Below are positions 39,476 to 48,873 of a DNA stretch of 64,000 nt, in pieces. The notes under the pieces are model-generated. The model was not told the origin of the DNA, did not search any database, and worked only from the letters and a program-made list of their open reading frames with translations. The stretch is from Bacteroidota bacterium (GTDB taxonomy: Bacteria > Bacteroidota > Bacteroidia > Chitinophagales > Saprospiraceae). The position numbers and the translations under genes were made by a program. The DNA lies in the NCBI GenBank assembly GCA_003045895.1, contig PZPC01000013.1, positions 1-64,000 of the forward strand. The letters are read 5' to 3'. The number at the start of each line of letters is the position of its first letter. The stretch's first letter is position 1.

Positions 39476-40312
39476 ATGTCCACATTTATGAAGTGGCTGG
39501 TGATGTTACTAATCTGGTTAGCGTTTTCGCTTGCTACTTTTCGCATGTGCGTAAAAGAAGCGTGTTGTGATGAATGCGTACAAACAGAGGCCGTGACAGC
39601 CGTACCAGCCGAAACTTCGGTGCAACGTTACCCTATTGACTTTCAGTGGAACGACGCCCAAGCCTACACCAATGCTGGTTTCGCTGCAATCCGCGATCGA
39701 TTAGTCGCTGAGATGGGAGACAACAATTCACTGGTGATTACGGGCAAGTATTTTACCTCCGAAAAAGCGCCGGATGGCTTCTCCTCCATGGGACTGGCCA
39801 GGGCTACACAACTGAGGGATATGCTGGCACCGTACATTTCTCCCGACCGGATCAAACTGGCCGACCTACGACTTGATGACACCGAATCGGTGAAAACCGG
39901 GTATTTCGAAGCCGTCGATTTTGAATGGCGGGCCAATGATGCCAAAGAAACGACCGAGGTGATTGAATTGGCCAACAAAGTCATCATCCGCTTCCCCTAC
40001 AGCTCAGCCGTTAAAGAAGCAGATCCTACGGTCGACGAGTACCTCGACAAGCTGGCTAAACGGCTGCAACAAACAACCGAAAGGATAAAGATTACCGGCC
40101 ATACGGATGATCGTGGTCCTGAAGCAGGCAACCTTAAACTGAGTGAACGACGCGCCCGGTTTATTCGTGATGTATTGGTCAAAAAAGGCGTGGCCACCGA
40201 CCGGATGGATATCGAGTGGAAAGGGGAATCCGATCCTACCTCCAGTAACGATACGGAAGAAGGCCGTCACAACAACCGTCGTGTTGAACTGCAAGTCCTG
40301 AAGGCTAATTAA
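39476..40312 (+). CDS. OmpA family protein
   Basis: C-terminal ITGHTDDRGPEAGNLKLSERRARFIRDVL...GRHNNRRVEL. Confidence 0.9.
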   Translation: MSTFMKWLVMLLIWLAFSLATFRMCVKEACCDECVQTEAVTAVPAETSVQRYPIDFQWNDAQAYTNAGFAAIRDRLVAEMGDNNSLVITGKYFTSEKAPDGFSSMGLARATQLRDMLAPYISPDRIKLADLRLDDTESVKTGYFEAVDFEWRANDAKETTEVIELANKVIIRFPYSSAVKEADPTVDEYLDKLAKRLQQTTERIKITGHTDDRGPEAGNLKLSERRARFIRDVLVKKGVATDRMDIEWKGESDPTSSNDTEEGRHNNRRVELQVLKAN

Positions 40313-40342
40313 TTTTTTGCTGTCCTAAAAAAACAATCTATT

Positions 40343-41344
40343 ATGTCAAACATATTATTATTCGATACCGGCTGCTGTCATTTTATTTGTCCTTGGTGGC
40401 TGTTGTGGACTTTGGTTGCTTTCTTGTTGGGAGCGCTATTGCACCATTTGCTTTTCTGCAAAGGCAAGCAGGATGAAATAGATAAACTCATCCTTGAGCG
40501 CGATGGCTATCACGCGCAGTACATCAATGCGGAAAAAGATTTGGCTAGCATAAAGTACCAACTCGATCAGGCTAATAAAGAAGTGCGTTCGCTGAAATCG
40601 GCGCTGCACAAGTGCGAGGCCGATGTGGCTGGTCTTAAGGCACACGCCAGTATGGAGTCGGGTGCGGGTGGTGCTGCCCTTGGTTTTGCCGCTGGCGCAG
40701 CGAGCCGCGGCCTGGGCGCTGCGCCTGCCAGCCGGGGAACGACCAACTTCGCTACTATTTTGGGTAGCGATAACCTGCAAATAGTAGAAGGAATTGGCCC
40801 CAAGATTGACGGTTTGCTCAAAGCAGACGGGATCAATACCTGGGGTGAACTGGCAGCTTCTTCTCCCGAGCGCTTAAAGGGTATTCTGGATGTCGCTGGC
40901 TCCCGCTACCGCCTGGCTGATCCCAAAACCTGGCCCCAGCAGGCAAAACTCGCGCACGAAAACAAGTGGGATGAGCTGATTGAATACCAGAAATTTCTCG
41001 ATACTGGTACGGAGACCAAGGGCGACTTCGAAAATCCTTCGAAAGTTGAAAAGTTGATCGCCAAGCTAATGGGCTACTCTACCAACCCCAATGACTTGAA
41101 AGTAGTGGAAGGTATCGGCCCTAAAATCGAAGGCCTGTTGAAAGATGCCGGGATCAAAACCTGGTCGGATTTGGCGGCCGCCAGCATGGATCGTTTGCAA
41201 GGAATTTTAAACGATGCCGGCGACCGCTATCGCCTGGCTGATCCCTCTACCTGGCCCAAGCAGGCTGGTTTAGCAGCTGCCGGAAATTGGGACGAGCTGA
41301 AAACGTACCAGGAATTTCTTGACGGTGGCAAAACACCAGGTTAA
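40343..41344 (+). CDS. Membrane-anchored coiled-coil protein with two helix-hairpin-helix-like repeats
   Basis: N-terminal TM, coiled coil, then tandem units LQIVEGIGPKIDGLLK... and LKVVEGIGPKIEGLLK.... Confidence 0.85.
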   Translation: MSNILLFDTGCCHFICPWWLLWTLVAFLLGALLHHLLFCKGKQDEIDKLILERDGYHAQYINAEKDLASIKYQLDQANKEVRSLKSALHKCEADVAGLKAHASMESGAGGAALGFAAGAASRGLGAAPASRGTTNFATILGSDNLQIVEGIGPKIDGLLKADGINTWGELAASSPERLKGILDVAGSRYRLADPKTWPQQAKLAHENKWDELIEYQKFLDTGTETKGDFENPSKVEKLIAKLMGYSTNPNDLKVVEGIGPKIEGLLKDAGIKTWSDLAAASMDRLQGILNDAGDRYRLADPSTWPKQAGLAAAGNWDELKTYQEFLDGGKTPG

Positions 41345-41372
41345 ATGATTATGGAGTAAGTTGCTTTTCTTT

Positions 41373-41404
41373 CCCCCACCTCCTGTAATGAATGGAGGTG
41401 GGGG
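41373..41404. terminator. Terminator hairpin
   Basis: cccccacctcc-tgtaatgaat-ggaggtggggg then attttgttttttt. Confidence 0.85.
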
Positions 41405-41516
41405 ATTTTGTTTTTTTAAGATCAAGCCGAACGCCTTTTGCACCGGTTCGCAAACTTCCTGAACTTAATGTTCGTGCTGTTGTTGAAACTAACCAATAAG
41501 AAAGTTACACCGTATT

Positions 41517-42275
41517 ATGATTATGAGACCAATCCTTTCTTTCCTCTTACTTTTGGCTTTTTTTACCCTTACCGGGCAGACGTCCGATAATCCAGCCGCT
41601 GAGGGCTTCCGGGCCAGCGCTTCCGATCCACAGGCTATCCAGTTGGCTGATGAGGTCATGCAAGCTATGGGCGGACGTACGGCCTGGGACAATACCCACT
41701 TTATCCGTTGGACTTTCTTTGGCCGCCGTACCCTGCTGTGGGACAAATGGACGGGTAAGGTGCGAATAGATTTCCCCGACAAGGAGGACGTTTTTATCGT
41801 TGATATCAATACGGGCGAAGGTAAGATCTGGCTAAACGGGGAAGAACAAACACAGCCCGATACCCTGGCTAAATATACGGCTCAGGCCAGGAGCATTTGG
41901 ATCAACGATGCCTACTGGTTGGTGATGCCCTACAAGCTCAAGGACACTGGCGTAACCCTGCGCTATCTGGGCCAGCAGCAACAAGGGGACACCATTCGTC
42001 ATCAGCTGCAACTGACCTTCGAAAATGTGGGCGATACCCCCGAGAATAAGTACTGGGTGTTTGTCGACGACCAAACCAAATTGGTAGATGAATGGCAATT
42101 CTTTCCGCAGTTCGACGATGCAACACCGCGCTTCAGCACCCCCTGGGCTGACTATAAACCGTACGGCGCTATTCTGCTCTCCGGTAACCGTGGGCGCGGA
42201 CAATTGACCGATATTGCCGTTTACGACGAACTCCCTGCCAGCGTTTTTTTGGTGAAAGATCCCTACGAAAGGTAG
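41517..42275 (+). CDS. Hypothetical secreted protein (LolA/outer-membrane lipoprotein-sorting-like)
   Basis: 252 aa with signal peptide; beta-rich pattern. Confidence 0.7.
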   Translation: MIMRPILSFLLLLAFFTLTGQTSDNPAAEGFRASASDPQAIQLADEVMQAMGGRTAWDNTHFIRWTFFGRRTLLWDKWTGKVRIDFPDKEDVFIVDINTGEGKIWLNGEEQTQPDTLAKYTAQARSIWINDAYWLVMPYKLKDTGVTLRYLGQQQQGDTIRHQLQLTFENVGDTPENKYWVFVDDQTKLVDEWQFFPQFDDATPRFSTPWADYKPYGAILLSGNRGRGQLTDIAVYDELPASVFLVKDPYER

Positions 42276-43426
42276 GCTTCGGAACGCAGCCAGTCAACCA
42301 CCGCGCTGACGGCGTGGGGACCGTAATGGGTATCGAAAAAGCTTGCGGGGGTAGGATGATTCCCCCGGGGTAGGACCTGGATAATCGCTTCGGCAAAGGC
42401 CGCTACATCCCCATCGGGAACCTGAACCAGTTTTTCGCCGTAGACCGCCGCTGAAACACCCAAGGCACCGGTTGCGTAAGAAATGACCGTCTTCCCATAG
42501 GCCACTGCTTCTACCAGTTTGGTTTTTACGCCACCACCGCTTTGAATCGGGTTGAGCACCAGGTCGCAGGCTGCTACGTATGTTTCGATGTCGGGCACAA
42601 AGCCCAGGTAGTGGATGCCTTCGGATTGCCGGTTGCTAAAATCCTGGTATGTGGCAGGTAATCCACCTCCGCAGATAAGGATATGATAAGTGAAGTGGGC
42701 CCGTTGGCGGAGTAAGGGATTGATCTTGGTCACAATCGCGATTACGGCCTCCAGGTTGGGGCCATAGTTTTGGGGCCCAAAAAACAGGAGTAATTTGTCT
42801 TCCATTTTCCAACCGTGGCGCTGCACTACAGCCTGCCGTTTGGCCATTGAGACGGTAGGGTGCGGACTTTCCTGTTGATCAACCGGGTACGGGATCGCCA
42901 GGCATTTTTTGGGGTCGAGCCCGAATAAGTGGGGAGCCGCTGCTTGTTCCTGTACGGAAATAAAAGCTACCGCTGCGGCCCACCGGTAGACAAAGCGTTC
43001 GCTGAGCCACATGAGTGGCCACCACCACTTTCCTAAACTGCGCCAACGTTGGTATTCCAGATTATGGCTAATGACGAGCACCCTGACGGGTAATCCCCAC
43101 AGAAAGGGCCAGAGCAATAAGCCAAAATAATGGTGCTGGAGAACCAGAAATTGGATGTTATTGGTTTGCAGAAAACGCCTGACGCGCCAGCCGACCCGCG
43201 GATCGACGTATTTGCGCTTTTTATCATCGAACAGTTCAACCCCATTTACGCCAGGGAGTGATTCGTTGCCAGCCGTAGTTATGCAAAAGGTGCCGGGCCA
43301 CGCTTGTGCCAGGTATTTGACGTAGGCAAAAACGGCCCGGTGGCCACCGCTGCGCGGTGGCGAAAAAGGGTAGGGGGCAAGAATCGCCAGCTTGCTGGAG
43401 GACGTATTTTGTGGGTTCGTATTCAA
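42263..43426 (-). CDS. Glycosyltransferase (family 4-like)
   Basis: ILAPYPFSPPRSGGHRAVFAYVKYLAQ; LVLNPIQSGGGVKTKLVEAVAYGKTVISY. Confidence 0.88.
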   Translation of the reverse strand: MNTNPQNTSSSKLAILAPYPFSPPRSGGHRAVFAYVKYLAQAWPGTFCITTAGNESLPGVNGVELFDDKKRKYVDPRVGWRVRRFLQTNNIQFLVLQHHYFGLLLWPFLWGLPVRVLVISHNLEYQRWRSLGKWWWPLMWLSERFVYRWAAAVAFISVQEQAAAPHLFGLDPKKCLAIPYPVDQQESPHPTVSMAKRQAVVQRHGWKMEDKLLLFFGPQNYGPNLEAVIAIVTKINPLLRQRAHFTYHILICGGGLPATYQDFSNRQSEGIHYLGFVPDIETYVAACDLVLNPIQSGGGVKTKLVEAVAYGKTVISYATGALGVSAAVYGEKLVQVPDGDVAAFAEAIIQVLPRGNHPTPASFFDTHYGPHAVSAVVDWLRSEAYLS

Positions 43427-43429
43427 CAG

Positions 43430-45946
43430 TTAGCGCTTCTTTTTTGCCTTAGAAACAGGGGCTGGCTCCGTTGCAACCGTTGTTGGCCTTGCCAATTCTC
43501 TTTTCACCGCCCAACCCATGTAGCCCAATAAAGCCAGCAGCAGGATGAGGGAAGAAATAGCAGAAACTGTTTTGCCCAGGTAATAGGAGCGGGGTTCGAA
43601 TTTGAAGACGATCTCGTGCTGACCAGCGGGAATTTTCAACGCCCGGAGGACGTAATCAACCCGGATGTGTGCTACGGGCTGCCCGTCGACGTAGGCTTGC
43701 CAACCTTTATTCGGCCCGTACCAGATTTCGGAAAAGACGGCCAGCTCTTCCTGGTCGGTACTGCTGCGGTAGGTTAAGCGATTGGGGCGATATTCGGCGA
43801 GTTGGATGGTGCCGGCACCACTGGGGCGCAATCCGTTTACATAGGCTGCAAACTCGTCGTTGACGACCGCCGCCTTGCGTAAGTTAACTTGTCCCAGGGC
43901 ATCAATTTCGGCATTGGCGGTAGGCACCAACGCAACAGAGTCCACGAGCCAGGCATTGCCCAGGGCACCGGGGTTTTGTTGCACGGTGGCCGCGCCGTCC
44001 TGGCCGGGCACGATGAAATACTTGGTGTTCAGCATATTAAACACCGCCTGGTTACCTTGGGATAAGTAGCGGTCGATCAAGTCCTGGTAGCGCTGTAGTT
44101 TGGCGGCGTGGTAGCCGCCCACCATTTTGTGGAAATAAGAAGGTCTGGACGACTGGAAGGGATCAACCGTGGTGTCGAATACCCGGAAGTTCGGGTCTTG
44201 GTCGGCCAGTATTTGGGTGTCGGCGGGGCGGGGCGTGAAAACCTGGTTGACAGCAGTAGGTCGTTCGAAATCATCTTTGTTCAGGTAGCGCATGCCCACG
44301 CCGAAAAGGTCAAAAACCGTAAGTAATCCCAGGCCAATGAGCACGGGCATTGCCTTGATTTTTTCCTGAACAAAGAAATAGACACCGCCCAGCGCCAGGG
44401 CAGCCAGTATGAAAGTCCGGAAAGCATCCGCGCGCATCATGTCGGCGCGGGTTTCCTGCAGGCTCTTCAGGATTGGTTGCAGGATTTCTGGTTGCAATTG
44501 ACCCCCAAACATGCGGTTGATTTTGCTCGCTTCACCGGGGGTGGTGAAGTCAAACATGCCAGGGCCTACGACCGCAAAAAACAAGGCAATACTAAGCGCA
44601 ATGCCCCCACCGATAGCCAGACTACGGATAATTCTGGCTTTGGGTTGGGCGCCCGAAAAGATCGAATGGAGGGCCAGAATCGCCAGCGCCGGCACTAAAA
44701 AAGAAGTAACACTCAGAATGGAATTGGGCGTCCGGAATTTATTGTAGAGGGGGAAATAATCAAAAAACAGCCGGCTCAGTCCCTCAAAATTACTGCCCAT
44801 AGATAAGAGCAAGGTGAGTAAGGTACCCAGTCCGAGCCACCATTTTACGGGCCCATCCACCAGGAAAAGCCCCACCAGGAAGAATAGTACCATAATGGCC
44901 CCGAAGTAAATGGGTCCACTGGTAAAGGGCAAGGCACCCCAGTAGAGTGGTGCGCTGAAATTTTTACCCTGGCCAGCTCCCAGCCGGGTCATGGTCTTGC
45001 CGTACGGAGAATCATCGGTAGTTGGTTCCGCAGAACCGCCACCCACTACGCCCGGGATGTAAGCTGAAAACAGGTCGAGGGGACCGTTGCTCCACTGCAT
45101 GGCATAGTCCCAGTTTAAGCCGTCGACGCTGCTGCTGGAGGAATTATCCTGAGCGGTGGCTTGTTGCTCCAGGATGGGTTTTCCACGCATGGTATCCTGT
45201 GCGTATTCGTAGGTGATCCAGAGATTAGACGCTGCTGCCCCCAGGGCCAGCACGCCACCAATAGCCAGGGCACCGGCAGCTTTGGCAAAATGCGGAAGGG
45301 TGCCATTTTTAATGTTACTGACCAGCTCCGCGATGCCCCAAATAAGCACCGTCAGGAAAAAATAATAAGTCATTTGCACGTGGTTGGCGGCCAGGTCCAT
45401 ACCCATGCCGATTCCAAACAACAACCCACCCAACAGGTACCTTTGGCGGAAAGCCAGCAGTAAACCACTGGCCACCAGCGGGAGGTAGGAAATGGTTCGC
45501 AGCTTGGTCTCATGCCCGGCTTCGAATAACACCAGGTTATTGGTGGCAAAGCCAAAGGCCAGGGCACCAATGATACTTAGCCAGGGGCTAACGCCCAGCA
45601 GAACCATCAAAATATAGAAGCAAATCATAGCAGCGATGAACTGCCCGGCGGGCGGCTGGATGTACAAACGAGCTACATTTTCCAGCTTTTTGACGTAGTT
45701 GCCGCTACTGACCGTGTTGATCTGGTAGGAAGGCATACCGCCAAACATAGCGTTGGTCCAGAGCGATTCTTCGCCCGTGGCGGCCTTGAACTGACGCAAT
45801 TCTTCCGACATCCCCCGGTAGCCAATAATATCGCCCTGACTGACGATTTTACCGGAAAATTGCGGAGAAAAATAAAAAACTGCGGCGGTAATAAAGATGG
45901 CCAACGCAGCCAGGTGGGGCAAAAAGGATTTGATCTGGAGTTGCAT
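43430..45946 (-). CDS. YfhO family membrane protein
   Basis: 838-aa multi-TM; C-terminal EIWYGPNKGWQAYVDGQPVAHIRVDYVLRALKIPAGQHEIVFKFEPRSYYLG. Confidence 0.88.
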   Translation of the reverse strand: MQLQIKSFLPHLAALAIFITAAVFYFSPQFSGKIVSQGDIIGYRGMSEELRQFKAATGEESLWTNAMFGGMPSYQINTVSSGNYVKKLENVARLYIQPPAGQFIAAMICFYILMVLLGVSPWLSIIGALAFGFATNNLVLFEAGHETKLRTISYLPLVASGLLLAFRQRYLLGGLLFGIGMGMDLAANHVQMTYYFFLTVLIWGIAELVSNIKNGTLPHFAKAAGALAIGGVLALGAAASNLWITYEYAQDTMRGKPILEQQATAQDNSSSSSVDGLNWDYAMQWSNGPLDLFSAYIPGVVGGGSAEPTTDDSPYGKTMTRLGAGQGKNFSAPLYWGALPFTSGPIYFGAIMVLFFLVGLFLVDGPVKWWLGLGTLLTLLLSMGSNFEGLSRLFFDYFPLYNKFRTPNSILSVTSFLVPALAILALHSIFSGAQPKARIIRSLAIGGGIALSIALFFAVVGPGMFDFTTPGEASKINRMFGGQLQPEILQPILKSLQETRADMMRADAFRTFILAALALGGVYFFVQEKIKAMPVLIGLGLLTVFDLFGVGMRYLNKDDFERPTAVNQVFTPRPADTQILADQDPNFRVFDTTVDPFQSSRPSYFHKMVGGYHAAKLQRYQDLIDRYLSQGNQAVFNMLNTKYFIVPGQDGAATVQQNPGALGNAWLVDSVALVPTANAEIDALGQVNLRKAAVVNDEFAAYVNGLRPSGAGTIQLAEYRPNRLTYRSSTDQEELAVFSEIWYGPNKGWQAYVDGQPVAHIRVDYVLRALKIPAGQHEIVFKFEPRSYYLGKTVSAISSLILLLALLGYMGWAVKRELARPTTVATEPAPVSKAKKKR

Positions 45947-45974
45947 GCTTAAGGTTTTCGGTCAAGATAAGAAG

Positions 45975-47021
45975 TTATAAGAAATCTACATCTACATCGT
46001 AGGGATAGGTCATCAGGTAGTTCATGGCATCTTGAACTGGAAACCCCTGGAAGACAATACGGTACAACATTTCCGTAATGGGCACCCTCAATTTATAGTA
46101 ACGGGCCAGGTAGCGCGTTATTTTAAGGGTCCGAACGCCTTCGGCCAGTTCGGGCATACTGTCCGCAATCGTCTCAAAGGTTTCGCCACGGCCGAGCCGA
46201 TAACCAAAAGTGTAATTGCGGCTTTTCTTGCTGGTGGCGGTGGCGATCAGGTCACCGATTCCTGCAGTCCCAAAAAAAGCCTCCGTATCGGAACCCATGG
46301 CTTTGCCAAAGTAGACCATTTCCATAAGCCCACGCGTAAGTAGCATCGCCTGGATGTTTTTGCCTAAACCATAGCCTTTGAGTATGCCAGAACCCAGTGC
46401 AATCGTATTTTTTAAGGCTCCGGCCAATTCTGCTCCCAGCAAATCGTGGGAGCCAAAAACGTGGAACAACGGGCTACTCAATACGGCTTTCCCCGCGCTA
46501 ATCACTTCCGTGAACTTGCTCGCGATGAGGGTCGCGGTTGGTTGTCCTTCCAGGATTTCCTGGGCCAGGTTGGGCCCCGACAGGCAACCAATTCGGACCA
46601 CCACACTTTCCTGGCGAATGACTTCTGAAATGGTGCTAAGGTTCGAACGCATCACGCCTTTCTCTTCTATTTCCCGCTCCAGCACACCATTCAGATCAAA
46701 TCCTTTGGTGGCGTGGATCAAAATATGGTAGGGATGCAAATACGGCGCCATGTCTTGCATCATGGACCGGAAAGAAATAGAAGGTACAACCGGAAAGAGC
46801 AATTGACAGGCACCCACGACTTCTGCCAGGTCGTTGGTAGCCCGCACCCGTTCGGGAAGAACAATACCGTGTCGTTCCTGCCGGGTATTGATGAGATCGA
46901 CTACCTCTTGCTTGCGGGCATAAATGAGGACATCGGTGTTGTAAGCTAGCAGGTTTGCAATAGCGGTGCCAAAGCTGCCGCCACCGATTACGCCTACTGG
47001 TTTTCCATTTGCTGTTGGCAT
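45975..47021 (-). CDS. gpsA: NAD(P)-dependent glycerol-3-phosphate dehydrogenase
   Basis: VGVIGGGSFGTAIANLLA, LSGPNLAQEI, KNTIALGSGI; start at MPTANGK. Confidence 0.95.
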   Translation of the reverse strand: MPTANGKPVGVIGGGSFGTAIANLLAYNTDVLIYARKQEVVDLINTRQERHGIVLPERVRATNDLAEVVGACQLLFPVVPSISFRSMMQDMAPYLHPYHILIHATKGFDLNGVLEREIEEKGVMRSNLSTISEVIRQESVVVRIGCLSGPNLAQEILEGQPTATLIASKFTEVISAGKAVLSSPLFHVFGSHDLLGAELAGALKNTIALGSGILKGYGLGKNIQAMLLTRGLMEMVYFGKAMGSDTEAFFGTAGIGDLIATATSKKSRNYTFGYRLGRGETFETIADSMPELAEGVRTLKITRYLARYYKLRVPITEMLYRIVFQGFPVQDAMNYLMTYPYDVDVDFL

Positions 47022-47191
47022 ATCAATTGAATCTGCTGACCGTTTAAATGAATGGCCAACCAAGGATTAATTATCTTCAGGGCAAAATAACGCTAAATAT
47101 GGCAAAAAAGGGCACTTCCATTTTCCTAATTCGTCCGGGTACTTTTCAATTCGCCCAGGATGTGCTACTTTTGGCGTAAAGAAATATATTT

Positions 47192-48085
47192 ATGCCGAAG
47201 TACATGGTTTCCTTCGTAATGCTTTTATCTGTTTTTACGCTGCGGGCGCAATTGCCTCAATCTAATATTTATTTATTTGATGTTAAGCAGGTTTCAGACA
47301 GCCTTTTCGAGTTTACCCATCCGCAGTTTCTAACGGGCTTTAACCCGAATGGATACAACAACCAACCAGCGTTCTTCTCCAACGATGAGCTCTATATCTC
47401 CGCCCAGCTGCCTGCTATGCAGCAACCGGAATTATACCTCCTTAACCTCAAGGAAAAGACCAAGTTGCGGGTGACGGAAACCCAGGAAGGAGAATTTTCT
47501 GCTATGCGAATGCCAGATTACTACAACTTTTCTGCCATTCGTCAGGAATACATCAATCGGGATACCGTCATCCGTTTGTGGCAGTTTCCGCTGGATCGAT
47601 TGACCAACGGAAAGCCGGTTTTTAAATACTTACAAGGTATTGGCTACTACACCTGGGTCAATAGCAAGGAAGTAGCCGTATTCGTACTCGACAACCCCAA
47701 TTACCTGGCCCTGGCCAATGTGGATACCGATGAATTGTTGCCGCTGGCGACCAACGTGGGGCGCTGTATCAAAAAGTTGCCCAATGGCAACCTGACTTTC
47801 GTGCAGAAAAATGAACAGGGGATTTGGCAGATTATGGAGTTGTCTTTGTACCGCCGTACCAACCTGACTCCCCAGCCCATCATTACCAGCCTGGTAGGTG
47901 CCGAAGATTTTGCCCTGCTACCCGACGGTAGTTACATTATGGGAAAAGGCAGCAAATTGTACAAGTTTAATCGTTTCCGCGATGAAGACTGGGTTGAAAT
48001 TGCTGATTTGCGGTTCTATAACATCACCAATATCTTCCGATTGGCCATAAGCCCAGATATGAAAATTGCTATTGTGGCGAACTAG
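47192..48085 (+). CDS. Hypothetical secreted protein, TolB/beta-propeller-like
   Basis: 297 aa with signal-like N-terminus and repeated WD/PD40-like strands. Confidence 0.75.
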   Translation: MPKYMVSFVMLLSVFTLRAQLPQSNIYLFDVKQVSDSLFEFTHPQFLTGFNPNGYNNQPAFFSNDELYISAQLPAMQQPELYLLNLKEKTKLRVTETQEGEFSAMRMPDYYNFSAIRQEYINRDTVIRLWQFPLDRLTNGKPVFKYLQGIGYYTWVNSKEVAVFVLDNPNYLALANVDTDELLPLATNVGRCIKKLPNGNLTFVQKNEQGIWQIMELSLYRRTNLTPQPIITSLVGAEDFALLPDGSYIMGKGSKLYKFNRFRDEDWVEIADLRFYNITNIFRLAISPDMKIAIVAN

Positions 48086-48704
48086 TATGGGTGGTCAAAT
48101 GGTGGTCTAAGAAGCCTTGCACGACCCGCAATCCCATATGCAACTGCTGGTTGTTGTTGATGATGAGGTCCGCTTCGTCCATATAGGGCTTGATGTACTT
48201 CTCAAAAGCAGGGAGAACGTGGTTTTCGTAGCGGTAGAGGACATCTTCGAGGGGGTAGTTGCGCTCCACCCGGTCCCGTTTGATTCGCCGAATAACTTTC
48301 AGATTCTCCTTGGCGTGCAGGTATATTTTCAGATCCAGCAGTTCGCACATTTTTTTAAAGTGAAAGACAAAGAGCCCTTCCACAATAATAATAGGAGTGG
48401 GATTGAAAACCAGTAGCCTGGAGGAAGCCTTTTCGTTGTTGAAGGTGTATTCTTGTCGTTCTACGATTTGACCCTGTACCAGTTGACCAACATCGTGGAT
48501 AAAAGCTTTTTTATCAATCGATCGGGGTAGATCAAAATTAGTGATTCCCTGGTTGTCGCTTCTTTGCTCTTCCCGGGGGCGGTAATAATCGTCTTGCGAA
48601 ATTACGCAAAGCTGCGTCTCCGAAAAACTGTCCTTTAAGCTTTTGATGAAAGTTGTCTTGCCGGAGCCGCTGCCGCCGGTAATGCCAATGATGAATGGTC
48701 GCAT
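48069..48704 (-). CDS. udk: Uridine kinase
   Basis: IIGITGGSGSGKTTFIKSL, ISQDDYYRP, IIIVEGLFVFHF. Confidence 0.93.
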   Translation of the reverse strand: MRPFIIGITGGSGSGKTTFIKSLKDSFSETQLCVISQDDYYRPREEQRSDNQGITNFDLPRSIDKKAFIHDVGQLVQGQIVERQEYTFNNEKASSRLLVFNPTPIIIVEGLFVFHFKKMCELLDLKIYLHAKENLKVIRRIKRDRVERNYPLEDVLYRYENHVLPAFEKYIKPYMDEADLIINNNQQLHMGLRVVQGFLDHHLTTHTSSPQ

Positions 48705-48873
48705 AGCCCAATATAGGTTTGGGCAAAAGTAGACTTTTAAATAGTGTTAGAAAAATAATTGTCGACCTTATTGGCGCGGGCTAGCGGACCGTTTGAGTAG
48801 CTGCCTCAAAAAGGATAGACCTTGTTCCAAATACTTTACTTACTTTTGGCCGGTTGGACAAAAGTAAGGGATT

